From Begonia masoniana (lineage: Eukaryota > Streptophyta > Magnoliopsida > Cucurbitales > Begoniaceae), in assembly GCA_022432975.1 (NCBI GenBank), contig CM039510.1, positions 31,837,023 through 31,901,022 of the forward strand: 64,000 nucleotides of DNA. Direction: 5' to 3'. The stretch's first letter is position 1, and the number at the start of each line of letters is the position of its first letter. Under the pieces are notes generated by a model that saw only the letters and a list, made by a program, of their open reading frames with translations, did no database searches and had not been told where the DNA came from. Positions 1-10,927 of the stretch are shown here, piece by piece. The translations under genes and the position numbers were made by a program.

Positions 1-211
1 GTTTTCACTGAGATTTAGGGTTATTATTTTAGAGAAAACTCACTGTTTTTGGATGAAAACATGTTGGTGTGTTTTCTAAAGTGTTGAAACGTGTTTGCTG
101 CATTTCCTACGAGATATTAGTTAGCATTTGTAGCGTGTTTGAATTCTGTACATCCATTTATAGATCCGAGCTTTCCAGGGGCGTTCGAGCACACTGCATT
201 GCTGCAAACAG

Positions 212-710
212 GTAAGTTCATGCATCTACGTTGGCCCTTAAGGCCCTACAACTCGAAGGTACTAGGTCTGGTTCAGGTAGATAGGTTTTAGGTTATGTTT
301 TAAGTTAAACGTGTTTCCGTTATATTCTGTTTCCTGTTGTATTCATTCTGTCATCTGTGAATGTTAAGTTTAAGCATTTCACTTATTCATGCATACACGT
401 TTCCTGTAAAATCATGCAAATGTTTTCAGCACCGATTTTGAAGTAAGTAAGATAAAATCCTGTAAAGAAAATGTATGGTTAAGTGTGGACGAGGACTGGC
501 ATCCTGTCAAGTACTCCTGTTATGTCCTGAAAGTGGCATGTACATCCTGTTGCGCCAGCTCCTCCTCCCACTTATACCTTCCTGTCCAGTGAAACTAAAT
601 GTGAAGTGATGTAATGTTCATGTATTTGAAACGTTCATGCACAGCATATGCACCATTGCATCTCATGTTCTTACTGAGCTCTAGGCTCATAGGTGAACTC
701 CCTGTTGTAG
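212..710 (+). other. Putative intron-like module in family-X LTR
   Basis: CAG|GTAAGT at 209-217 is a near-perfect plant 5' splice site. A GGCC(CTTAA)GGCC hairpin lies at about 233-245. The 15-nt hairpin TGAGC-TCTAG-GCTCA at 675-689 ends 21 nt before TGTAG|GT (AG 709-710). The same order recurs in the other LTRs. Splicing itself is inferred, not shown. Confidence 0.5.
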
Positions 711-1264
711 GTACGGATACTCTTGATGAGGACCTTGTGCCTCAAAATGACGAGCTGATGTAGTTGGAGGATTGAGCTCACTGGGGTTGGTTGCTGCAGT
801 CGGACCAATGTCATCCCTGTGAGATTGCATTTTTTTAATGTTAGGTCAAGTCCTGTATAGCTTTTGAAACTTTAAAACCAATGTGAAATCTGTATATTTA
901 TGTCTTCAAAACTCTTGTTGTGAAATTTTGGAATGTAGGTCCTGTCTGTTTAGTTCTGTTGTAAATTATAAACGATGTATAGGTTTTAATGGTGGTGTAT
1001 TTTAAACCTCTGTATTTGACAGATTGTATCCATATATTTTAAATGTTTTGAAAACATTCTGGAACTGCTTGAGTTCTCCATTTTTCAGGTCATGCATGGA
1101 TAGTCTCGAAATTTAGAGCTAACCATGCAGTTTGTTTTTCTTAGAAATCTGTAAATTTTGAATCGGGTTTGAAGGTTTGAAGCCTTATACCTTCTGTTTT
1201 AAAGTTTCCTGTTGGAATGTCCTCCTGTTAAAAAGTGGTCCAATTCTGTCTTTAAAATCAAGTC

Positions 1265-1715
1265 CTCCGCCTAGTGTAAATATGTCTTCCGGTTGACGTC
1301 AGCATAAGTCTTCCGCCCAGTGTAAATATGTCTTCCGGTTGACGTCAGCATAAGTCTTCCGCCCAGTTTATTCAGAGTTTCTATTTTTGTCTTCCGGTTG
1401 ACGTCATCCATTCTTCCGGCTGACGTCATCGTCTCATCCGATTCTTTCTGCTGAATATATCTGCCGATGACGTCATCACATCTTCCGATGACGTCATCAC
1501 ACATCCGATCCAGCTTTACTCAGCATCTACCGGTGACGTCATTCATCTACCGGCTGACGTCATCACCTTCTGCCGATTTGGTTTAAAGTCTGTTTATTGC
1601 ATGTTTCTTCCGATGACGTCATCACATCTTCCGATGACGTCATCACCTCATCCGGTGTGAGCTGCTGTTTTTATCTTCCGGTTGACGTCATCTTCTCTTC
1701 CGGCTGACGTCATCT
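1265..1715 (+). repeat. TGACGTCA-rich degenerate tandem array in LTR
   Basis: This is an irregular array of short units such as TCTTCCGGTTGACGTCA and CTTCCGATGACGTCATC, with more than ten GACGTC cores, mostly within the palindrome TGACGTCA. The ORF calls here are by-products of the repeat. TGACGTCA is the classic binding site of bZIP factors (CRE/C-box/TGA type). A role as LTR enhancer is inference. Confidence 0.8.
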
Positions 1716-2026
1716 GTTTTGTTTTATTCAATCCACCGACGATCTTTTAAACTGAGTCTTCCGCCAGCCCTACGTTATGTTTTCTGTTTTTACCTGTTTA
1801 TTTTGTTTAATTATTTTCTTCGCCCCGTCTCTTCTCTTATATTGTCCATTACTGAAACCTGTTTCGCTTCCAACCCCAGAGAACTCTCTCTCTGTCACGT
1901 TTTAAAGTTTGTAAATGTTATGTTCCCTGTTTAAAAGAAGAAGGGTTGTCCCCGTTTTCTGCAAATGTCCCGAAGTGACGGCTTTGATCCTGGACCCCGA
2001 TCGGGGTATGGTTTTGGGGCGTCACA

Positions 2027-4092
2027 CTACGACACCTCCTTCGACATCTGGAATAAAGAAAGGAAATATTTCTATTCCTGATTTAAAACCTCCTATAATG
2101 ATATCTAAATTTAATTTTAAATCTCCCAAAGACAATAATGATTTTATTGAACAACTAGCACAAAGAATGAAACAATTAGATATTAATGTTATTAATACTC
2201 AAGAAGGAAATTCTATGGAAAATTATCACACTGAAATTCATCCAACTATAGATTCTAGTTCTTGGCCAGCAGATGATACTTCTAGTGAAGAAGAAGATAT
2301 ACCTTCTCATTTAAAAGATATTAAAAAAATAGAAAAATCTTTTACTGAATGTAATTTTATCTATCCTTTACCAGAATCTAGAGACCCTTTAAGTATTCAT
2401 AGAGTTAGATATGAGAATAAAGGGCCTGGCGGCGATCGAATTAGAAGAACTTATTATAAAAGACCTACTCCCGTAGATTTATTATGGGAAGAAAATTGGT
2501 TACATGAACAATCCTCTTATACTGCCAAAACTATATATGATTGGAACCTTGATGGTTTAACTGAATATCAAATTTATGAATTACTCCAAAAAATGTTAAT
2601 GTATTCTAGTGTTTGTCAAGCAGAATAAAGATTCTGATATAGCTGCTTTTATCATAAATGGATTTAATGGTGCTTTAAAAGGTTGGTGGGATAATTATTT
2701 ATCTCTAGAACAGCGTCATGAAATATTAACCGCTGTAAGACATGAAAATAATATGGTTTATGAAGATAGTGTTTATACATTAATTCAAGCTATAATATTA
2801 CATTTTATTGGAGCTACCGAACAAAGACAAGAAAGAGGTAGAGAATTATTACAAAACTTAAGATGTAAAACTTTAACAGAGTTTAGATGGTATAAAGATG
2901 TTTTTATAACTAAAGTTATGCAAAGACCAGATGCTAATTCTGAGCATTGGAAATCTAAATTTATTGATGGATTACCTCCTTTATTTTCTAAAAGAATTAA
3001 AAAGAAATTATTAGAATTAAATGACGGACAATTTATTCCTTGGGCTACATGTACTTATGGTCATTTAATTAGTGTATGTGTTCAAGAAGGATTAAGTTTA
3101 TGTAATGATATGAAATTACAATATCAATTTAAAAAACAAAATTTAGATGGTAAAAAAGAAATAGGTGAATTTTGTGATCAATTTGCTTATCATATTCCTA
3201 AACCTAATTTAAAAGGTTTATCCAAAGCTGATAAAAGCGAAGAATATATGAAATATAAACGTAAAAAGAAATTACAGAAAAGAGCTTTTAAAAAATATAA
3301 GCAAAAATATGATATTCCCGAATCTTCTAATAGAGATAAAAAATTTAAAAAGAAGAGGTCTAAAAAGGACTTATCTGAAATTAAATGTTATAAATGTGGC
3401 CACTATGCATCTAAATGTACTACTCTAAAAAAATTAAATAATCTTGATATAGATGAAAGGTTCAAAGTAGCCTTGGAAAAACTATTATTAACTTCTTCGG
3501 AAGAATCTTCTGACTCAGAAGATATTATTGATGAGTCATCTTCTTCATCTGATAATAACTCCTGTCAAAAATGTCAAGTTAATGTATTAACAACTGATCA
3601 ACAGAATATTTTGGATAATTTAGATCAGATACATGATTCTATATTTAGAAAAAAGATTATTGAAATTATTATTAATCAAAACAATGATAAAGAAATAATT
3701 GAAAAACCTAAGTTAAGAGGTCAACATTATTCTTTAACAGAAGTCTTTAATAGACTAGATAAAGCTAAAATTAAACCTGTCACTATTCAAGATCTTAATA
3801 AAGAAATTAAAGATCTTAAAAGAGAACTGCAAGAGTTACTGTATGATTACAATCAATATCAGATTAATATTGGTGAAAGATTAGAAAAAATAGAAACCCA
3901 TATGAATATTGGTTCCTCTTCTAATGAAGTTACCCCTTATAATGATAATGATATAAATATTTTAACAAAATTGAGATTTCAAAAATGGTTTATAAAAATT
4001 AATCTAATTATAAATCAAGATTATATTATCTCTGATTTAATAGCCCTTATAGATAGTGGTGCTGATATTAATTGTATTAAAGAAGGAATTCT
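2027..4092 (+). pseudogene. EPRV copy A coat-protein-like ORF2, N-terminus missing, frameshifted
   Basis: Caulimoviridae-type capsid precursor. The frame opens at about 2029, just after the LTR. A 5-nt deletion relative to the inverted copy (junction 2620/2621) moves it to a second frame, which stays open to the LTR insertion at 4093. A basic region at about 3240-3370 precedes a zinc knuckle at 3386-3418. That knuckle has lost three residues compared with the other copies (CYKCGHYASKC against CYKCGKFGHYASKC), so CCHC spacing is destroyed. Unlike copies B and rev-1, the frame then runs on into an aspartic protease start with DSG at about 4051-4059. The upstream part and any movement protein lie left of the window or were lost. 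Non-functional; CP identity rests on the basic-plus-zinc-knuckle layout and on its place after MP in copy B. Confidence 0.75.
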
Positions 4093-4571
4093 TGTAACGC
4101 CCCCGAACCCACCCTGGCTCGGTGCGCTACTTTGCTAACCAATCCCACGTTAAAACCTAATTTAAAATAAGCCTAGACTCGCTAATGCCTCTTAATCCTA
4201 CCCTTTACAGCACCACGGCGTCCTTCCCGAAAATTTCGGCAAAGTAACACCTGAAAATGGCGCCTCCAAAATGCTAAGTACCTGCACACAAACCAATTCC
4301 CAACCAGATCCAAAATATTCCTAACAATCTAACTAATCTACGAAATCTATATACAACAAATACACATCAGACATTCACCCAAAAAGGACTACACATTTTC
4401 ATCAACTTACAATCAGACATTTACAATACTACCAAAATACAAAACCCATATTCTCCGAAGACCATGGTCGAGGCGCCCCGACAACTGCCTGCACCGGCAT
4501 ACCGCGTACATCATCAACTGCGTCCCAATCCTAGCTTTCCTCGCAACTCCAACCTGTACTCCTTTCAGCAC

Positions 4572-5782
4572 CTACACCACAGAACACACACACACATGTA
4601 AGCTTACGCTTAGCAAGTAGAGAATAACAAAGATAAACATACACCATTCACCACAACTCACACAGCGTAACCCTAACACATGTAACACAACACCGCTCAA
4701 CAAGACAACACAACGCCCCAATGCAACTCAATCACCTGACTCCACACAACACAACAACATGACCAAACAATGCTAGTCGCCAACACCTACCATGCCAAAC
4801 AATGCAAGCCCCACACAACAATGCACTCAATCCTATCACATGCGGTTTCTACTCTCGGTTGTATGTATCACGTTCTCACTTCATTAATCGTAGGCGTACC
4901 TCTCTCGTAGAATATCCATTCTACTCGAGACACAGTTGCGTACCTCTCGAGTAGCACTCGAGACACAGTTGCGTACCTCTCGAGTAGCACTCGAGACACA
5001 GTTGCGTACCCCTCGAGTATCACTCGAGACACATTTGTGTACCTCTCGAGTAGCACTCGAGACACAGTTGCGTACCTCTCGAGTAGCACTCGAGACACAG
5101 TTGCGTACCTCTCGAGTAGCACTCGAGACACAGTTGCGTAACTCTCGAGTAGAACTCGAGACACAGTTGCGTACCTCTCGAGTAGAACTCGAGACACAGT
5201 TGCGTACCTCTCGAGTAGCACTCGAGACACAGTTGCGTACCTCTCGAGTAGCACTCGAGACACAGTTGCGTACCTCTCGAGTAGCACTCGAGACACAGTT
5301 GCGTACCACTCGAGTAGAACTCGAGACACAGTTGCGTACCTCTCGAGTATCACTCGAGACACAGTTGCGTACCTCTCGAGTAGCACTCGAGACACAGTTG
5401 CGTACCTCTCGAGTATCACTCGAGACACAGTTGCGTACCTCTCGAGTAGCACTCGAGACACAGTTGCGTACCTCTCGAGTAGCACTCGAGACACAGTTGC
5501 GTACCTCTCGAGTATCACTCGAGACACAGTTGCGTACCTCTCGAGTAGCACTCGAGACACAGTTGCGTACCTCTCGAGTAGAAATTCTTCCACTCGAGAC
5601 ACCTCAAAGCAAAGCAACCAACTCACAATTCAAACCAAGTAAAGCAACCAACTAACAATTCAAACAAAGCAAAGCAATCAACCAACAACAATTCCCAAAC
5701 AAAGCAAAGAAATCAACAAACAACAATTCCCTACCGTTCCGTGGTGTAGGCCCGAAGGCAAAACATAACGTCCTCTACTTAC
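4572..5782 (-). other. Putative intron-like module in solo LTR
   Basis: On the minus strand: donor CAG|GTAAGT (ACTTAC at 5777-5782), hairpin GCC-TTCG-GGC (5750-5759), hairpin TAAGC-GTAA-GCTTA (about 4599-4612), acceptor TGTAG|GTG (CT at 4572-4573). It is longer than in other LTRs because the 33-bp array lies inside it. Splicing is inferred. Confidence 0.45.
4921..5590. repeat. 33-bp minisatellite, about 20 units
   Basis: Near-identical 33-bp units each contain CTCGAGTAGNACTCGAG, i.e. two XhoI hexamers as an inverted pair around a 5-nt centre, followed by ACACAGTTGCGTAC. Because 33 is divisible by three and few stops occur, long reading frames open on both strands (up to about 250 codons); these are artefacts. 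Other Tekay-1-family LTRs have unique sequence here, including a single CTCGAGTAGAATAG remnant at about 11132. Confidence 0.95.
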
Positions 5783-6950
5783 CTGGTTGCTCCAGAAACG
5801 TTCTGTCACTTCGTCCCACAAAATTTCTCTTGCACGTACCTAACAATTAAGGGAAATTCACTTAGTAACAAACTAAAAGGGTTCTAGAAAAATCAACTAA
5901 AACAAACTAACACCAACTTTCCACTCTAATCACTCAAACCCAATTTTGATACAAATTTTACCGTCCAAATTCAAACGGCCATAACTTCCTCATTTTTCAT
6001 CAGATTTTGACGTGCCACCCCAATTCGGAAACCTCTACACGTCTACTATCCATTGAAATGCTTATTTTAACAAAACAAACATATTAGCCAACCCGAAAAC
6101 TCCTCAACAGAATCGGCCCCCAATGGTTTCAAAACCGATTTTTCACCAAAACTCATAATTTCTCTAATCTATCCACTTTAACACTCTAAACCAACCTATC
6201 TAAGAATTAAACCATCAAAAATATGAAGAACATACCAAGGAGAAACCAAAATTCGGAGTTGGCATTTAGGGTTTCCCAAACCCTTTCAAAAACTCTTCAA
6301 AACTCATCAAAATTACCAAAAATCACTCCCCATATGCATATAACTTAAAACCCAACTAAGACTTACCATAAAAATTGATGAAAATGAAGAAAAATGGAGA
6401 GCTTCAATGGCTGCCCTTCGTGGAGAACAATGGAGAAGAAGAAGCAATTTTCTTTTCATTTTTACTTAACTTTACCAAATTTATAAACATTACTTTTTCC
6501 ACTTTTGATTTTTAACACCAACTTTTGTAATTTTATAAAAAAACCCCACCATTTGTATCATGGAATCCCACGTGATTTCCTCTCCTTTTTCCCTTTTCTT
6601 TACTTTTCATTTATTAACTTTACTTTTCCTCAAATTGATTTCATAAAAAAAATCTTGACTTTTCAACCACTTTTTTTTTGAATTTTGACTTGTCAAACAT
6701 ATTTCTTCTCTTCCCTTTATTCTACTTTTGTTTTCATCATGCCTTCCAACGTGGAAAGGCTTCTTTTTAAGCCATCCTTTTCATTTCTTTCATTGGTTAA
6801 ATTTTATTGACTTTTCAAACTCAATATTCATCAAACCTCTAAACCTTTCCAACGTGTAAACATCATTCATCCTTCACTTTTCTTTCTTTTTGACTTTTTA
6901 ATCCTACACCTCATTATTACTCATGTTTTAGGAATTTCTCGGGTGTTACA

Positions 6951-7468
6951 TTATTCCTACTAAATATTTTGTGAAAACAAAACAATCCTTATATTCAGCC
7001 GGTGGAAATAAATTAAAAGTAAACTATAAATTATCTGATGCTAGTATTTGCAATAATGATGTTAGTATAACAACTACTTTTTTATTGGTTAAAAACTTAC
7101 AACATAAAATTATTTTAGGAACTCCATTTTTAAATATGATTATGCCTATTAAAAATATTGATGAAAAGGGTATAAGTGCTACTTGTAATAATCAATCTAT
7201 TTATTACGCTTTTATTATGTACCCTGAAGATACTTTTATCAATGAATTAAAAAATCAATATTTAGATAAACAAAAACATATTAGTTTTTTAAAATCAGAA
7301 ATTTATTATTTAAAAATTGAAGATCAATTAAAACAACCTAAAATAATTGAAAAAATTAAAAATATTGAAAATACTTTTATTACTAAAGTATGTGGTGATA
7401 CACCAAATATATTTTGGGACAGCATATTGTTGAAATTTCTTATATTGCTCAAAGTATATTTTTACAGA
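6951..7468 (+). pseudogene. EPRV copy A protease remnant; reverse transcriptase deleted
   Basis: Continues the frame broken at 4092. It carries the second half of a retroviral-type aspartic protease, with the flap-side motif ILGTPF at about 7107-7124, then the linker that in caulimovirids precedes reverse transcriptase (motif CGDTPNIFW near 7390-7420). Sequence then changes abruptly, and about 45 nt later ORF4 begins. The whole RT and most or all of RNase H are absent, a loss of roughly 1.5 kb or more judged from family architecture. This is the only copy in the window with protease sequence. Confidence 0.7.
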
Positions 7469-8671
7469 ATGAATAAACCCCTTGGGGGTGGTGGTGGTCG
7501 TAGAAGTACTAGGGGCCGTGGAAAGGGTCGCCTTAGTTATTATCATCAATATTCTTCAATAGGAGAAAGTAGTACTCCTCCTACTCCTCCTAAAACTGCT
7601 CCCGAAATATTCGAAGCAGGAGATCAATATTTGAAAAAGCATATATGTGCTACTATTTTTCCTTTTTATGAAAAGGATTTATTATTGGCTAATAAAGACG
7701 CCTGGTATATCAAAGAGAGATATTTGGGCTCTCATCATTATTTAATGACTGATGGAAAGCATCGGCTTTATTATGAGCATATTCTTATCGAAACACAGTC
7801 GGTTCAGATTGTGCACCATTATATTGGTGAATATGGAAAATCTGTTATCACTCATTCGAAATGTTATATTATTAGGGTTATACATCCTCAAGAATGGGGC
7901 TTAAATGTGTTTGCTATTAGAAGCCTCAAGAATGATCAAAAGTATAATTATTGGGATTATGTTGATGCTTAGACAAATATGTTCTATATTCAGAATTCTC
8001 AGAGAACCCATTTATGGTTCTTCTCTATTAATCCTGAAATTATAAAAACAGAGGATAAATTTCCTCCTTGGTTTTATGTTTGGTGGCAGGAACACTCTCC
8101 GGAGTTAGCTTTATTTCCTGCAGTTATGCAAGAAGAGTTTCATATTTGGTTAAAGTATCATCCTATTTTATCAAATAGGAAATTATTTAATAAAGAGCAA
8201 GAATTATTATGGTTTTGCTCTGAATTCCAGATAAACTGGATATGGCAATGGAATCTTGAGATATATCAAGACCCTTATTTGGGTTTATATGCAGTTCAAA
8301 GGAACTTTTATGTAAAATGGGAGTCTCGTTATGAGACTAATAAGTGTTTAACACGTATTAAGACATCTATTAATATCTATAAAGAAAAAGCAAAGCAAAA
8401 AGCTATTAATGATGCTGAAGATGAAAAGGATAATATCAATTATATTGAAACGCTTTATGCTACTATTTTTCGAATATATCCTGATATGACTAAGGAAGAA
8501 AAAGACGAAAAATTATTTGAGGCTATGAAAACTCAATTATTTAATATTCAAACACCTCATATGGATATTGACCATACTTATAATGATGAGCCTTTTGTTT
8601 TTATTATGGAAGACGTTGCAGAAAATATGTTTCTTTTGACATACAAAGGAAAAGAAAAGAAAGATCTATGA
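7469..8671 (+). pseudogene. EPRV copy A ORF4 (Gly/Arg-start Trp-rich protein), one nonsense codon
   Basis: About 400 codons from ATG 7469, interrupted by one in-frame TAG at 7970-7972 where the paralogues have Trp (TGG). The N-terminus is a Gly-rich/Arg-rich tract (GGGGGRRSTRGRGKGR). A conserved globular part follows with many Trp and Tyr (WYIKERYLGSHHYL, WFYVWW, WIWQWNLEI), and the C-terminus is charged. The TGA stop overlaps the ORF5 start as ATGA. It sits where caulimovirids carry a downstream protein such as a transactivator, but I recognise no named domain. RNA binding by the RGG-like tail is inference. It is clearly diverged from ORF4 of copies B, rev-1 and rev-2, unlike the near-identical CP. 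Confidence 0.6.
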
Positions 8672-9144
8672 ATTGGCCTGAGTGGGAAGATCCACATATT
8701 GAGGAAATATTTGCAGATCGGCAGCTGTATTATTTGCCACGATTTATTGATCGGATGAATCCTTATAATTTAGCTCCTTGGAATATTGGGTATTTCCCTG
8801 CTCGCATTGACAGGACTTTTCGTTATCGTGATTATCATCCTAGCCATTATCGTGGATATTGGCCCATTTCTAGAAGAAATTATCGAAAAGTTTTCAACAG
8901 ACCTACTTGGCTACCGCTTCATATGCAAGCACAAAATTATAGAAGATTTCTAGAATTTAGTCATCAATTGGTGCAGCAGTATCAAGAAAAGACTCAATAT
9001 TTGATGAATTTAGTTAATCAGCTTGAAGAACAACATAAAGAGGCTATGCCTCTATTTAACGGTGACAGAAGTAAAGAAGTGGAATTCTTAAAGACTGATT
9101 GTAGTTTAGTGATGACTAAACTTCGTCAGTACGGAAAGATATAA
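8668..9144 (+). CDS. EPRV copy A ORF5, small Trp/Arg/Tyr-rich protein
   Basis: 158-codon open frame starting in an ATGA overlap with ORF4, suggesting coupled or reinitiated translation in the parent virus. Recognisable blocks shared with the other copies are MNPYN.APWNIG near residue 30, WPISRRN in the middle and WLPLH near residue 88, then a predicted helical Gln/Glu-rich C-terminal half. No known domain is recognised. It is intact by eye, but no promoter is linked to it here and its upstream partner ORF4 is broken, so expression is doubtful. Confidence 0.6.
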   Translation: MNWPEWEDPHIEEIFADRQLYYLPRFIDRMNPYNLAPWNIGYFPARIDRTFRYRDYHPSHYRGYWPISRRNYRKVFNRPTWLPLHMQAQNYRRFLEFSHQLVQQYQEKTQYLMNLVNQLEEQHKEAMPLFNGDRSKEVEFLKTDCSLVMTKLRQYGKI

Positions 9145-9305
9145 CAAGGTGGTCCTTACCACTATGATTCGATCTTATGGCAGAAGATAAAGTTTCTGAT
9201 AAGGTTAAGTAGTGGTCCCCACTACTTTATAAAAGAAAGAATCTTCGTACTCCACTATGGGAGTACTAGTTGCTTTTTACTTTGTTTGTTTCTAGCCTAG
9301 GGCCC
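9145..9305 (+). other. EPRV copy A intergenic stub
   Basis: Start of the EPRV intergenic region, collinear with 22496-22656. It stops before the TATA box because of the breakpoint at GGCCC (9301-9305). No gene. Confidence 0.8.
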
Positions 9306-9879
9306 GGAGATCGTTCAGCAAACTACAGATAAGATTCAGTTCATTCGGCAACGTATTTTGACAGCTCAGAGTCGCCAAAAGAGTTATGCAGATGGTAGGA
9401 GGCGGGAGCTGGAGTTTGAGGTGGGAGATTAGGTGTTCTTGAAGATATCGCCGTTTAAGGGTGTGATGAGATTCGGGAAGAGAGGGAAGTTGACTCCGAG
9501 ATATGTTGGTCCATTCCCGATTGTAAAGCGAGTAGGAAAGACGGCGTATCAATTGGAGTTGCCTGCTTCAATGGAGGGTGTGCACAACGTTTTCCATGTA
9601 TCGATGCTGCGAAAGTGCCTTAGGGATCCGTCACATGTCGTAGTATAGCAGGAGATCGAAGTGCAACCTACATTGTCTTATGAGGAGAAACCAGTGGAAA
9701 TATTGGATTATGCAGTGAAGAAATTACGCAATAAGGACATTCCATTGGTAAAAGTGCTGTGGCGCAACCACAATGTTGAGGAGGCAACGTGGGAGCGTCA
9801 ACAGGACATGATGGAGCGCTATCCTGAACTTTTCAGGTACGCAAATTTTGAGGACAAAATTTTTGTAAGGAGGGTGGAT
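9301..9879 (+). pseudogene. Chromovirus integrase C-terminus and chromodomain fragment
   Basis: 579 bp collinear with 18929-19507 at about 99% identity by eye. It carries the integrase C-terminal region ([17 protein letters not shown]) and a chromodomain ([15 protein letters not shown] at the end). Two in-frame TAG codons are seen relative to the downstream copy: GAG to TAG at 9430-9432 and CAG to TAG at 9646-9648. It is preceded directly by EPRV DNA and followed by a polypurine tract (9867-9879) and an LTR. It is therefore the 3' remnant of an additional Tekay-1-type element whose front half was lost. Confidence 0.85.
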
Positions 9880-10927
9880 TGTAACACCCGAGTATTTTCT
9901 ATTGCGTGCATAGCCTACGTTGTATTAGGATAGGTTATTTATGCAAGTGTAAGGTGGGCATTGAAGTGTAGTAGAATTGGAGGGTTTGACAAGTCAAAAC
10001 ACCTTGTGATTGGTGGAGGAGGGTTGCTTGAAAAGTCAAATGGATATCAACCAATAAGAAGTAAGCATTTAATGATGGAAAGTGGGGGAATTGAAAAGCT
10101 ATCACGTTGGATGAAATGAGGAGAAGAAGAGTGGGGGTTTATTTGCAATTTTAAAAAGAAGGGTGGAGGAAAAGAAAAAGTGGAAAGAAAGATTAGGTTA
10201 AAAAGGTGAGTTTCTCTTTTCTTCTCCATCCTCATCGTGCTTCTCTCCTTCTCCTCCATAGCCATCGATCCCCTTTCTCCTTTCTTCATCTATTGAAGAC
10301 TTTTCAAGGTAATTTCACTTGGGTTTTGGTTTGTGTACATTTAGATGGAGTTTAGAAGTGTTTTTATGTATTTTGGTTGAGTTTGGAGAATGTTGGAAAA
10401 CCCTAGGTTAGGGATTCCGAAAAAATTGAGTTTAGATGTTAGATTTCCTTCCTATTTTGGTAGTTTAGTTGTTGAATGGAGTGATTTAGATTGTTAGAGG
10501 GGTTAGATGGAAGATTGAAAGAGTGTTCCACAAAAATGGTTGAAGAACACCTATATACCCGATTCTGTTGGCTGGATTTTTGAGTTGGTTAATGTGTTTG
10601 TTTGGTTATTTTGGGTGTTTCAATGGATAGTAGACGGATAGAGGTTTCCGAAATGGGGTGGCACGTCGAAATCCGTTGAAAAACGAGAGAGTTACGACCG
10701 TTTGAAGTTAGACGGTCAATTTTGGGGTGAAAACCGAATGCTGTGTTTTGGGGCTGAATTGTGTTGTAAATTTTAGTTAGTTTAGGTTAAGAATTTCTTT
10801 AGTTTAGTTAGTTGATTTCCATAGAATCATTTAGGTTGTTACTAAGTGAGTTTTCGTTATTGGTTAGGTGATCGAACGTTTGGTTTTGTTGGACGGAGTG
10901 AACGAGAAAGTATCGAGCAGCAACCAG

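Larger units (their letters stand above)
1..2026 (+). mobile_element. LTR of family X (left-truncated by window edge)
   Basis: The segment is collinear with the LTRs at 23680-36523 and 56644-59116, which begin with TGTGACACCCGGC or TGTAACACCCGGC. Shared blocks include the stretch after GATGAAAACA near 50-120, the donor/hairpin block near 205-260 and the GAGCTCTAGGCTCA block near 676-689. It ends in GTCACA at 2021-2026, directly followed by EPRV coat-protein sequence. Its start lies outside the window, so it could be a solo LTR or the 3' LTR of a larger element. No polyprotein is visible here. Confidence 0.85.
4093..6950 (-). mobile_element. Solo LTR of the Tekay-1 family (antisense)
   Basis: Ends are TGTAACGCCCC (4093) and GGGTGTTACA (6950). 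Read on the minus strand it resembles the Tekay-1 LTRs, for example the block around 5945-6055 against 10635-10700. No internal coding region is present, so it is a solo LTR left by LTR-LTR recombination. It splits the EPRV protease. No exact target duplication is visible (ATTCT on the left, TTATT on the right), so one flank has changed. Confidence 0.85.

Noticed and set aside
4868..5655. Overlapping frames of 141-252 codons on both strands with 11-residue repeats
   Set aside because: They follow from a 33-bp tandem repeat with no stop in several frames inside an antisense LTR.
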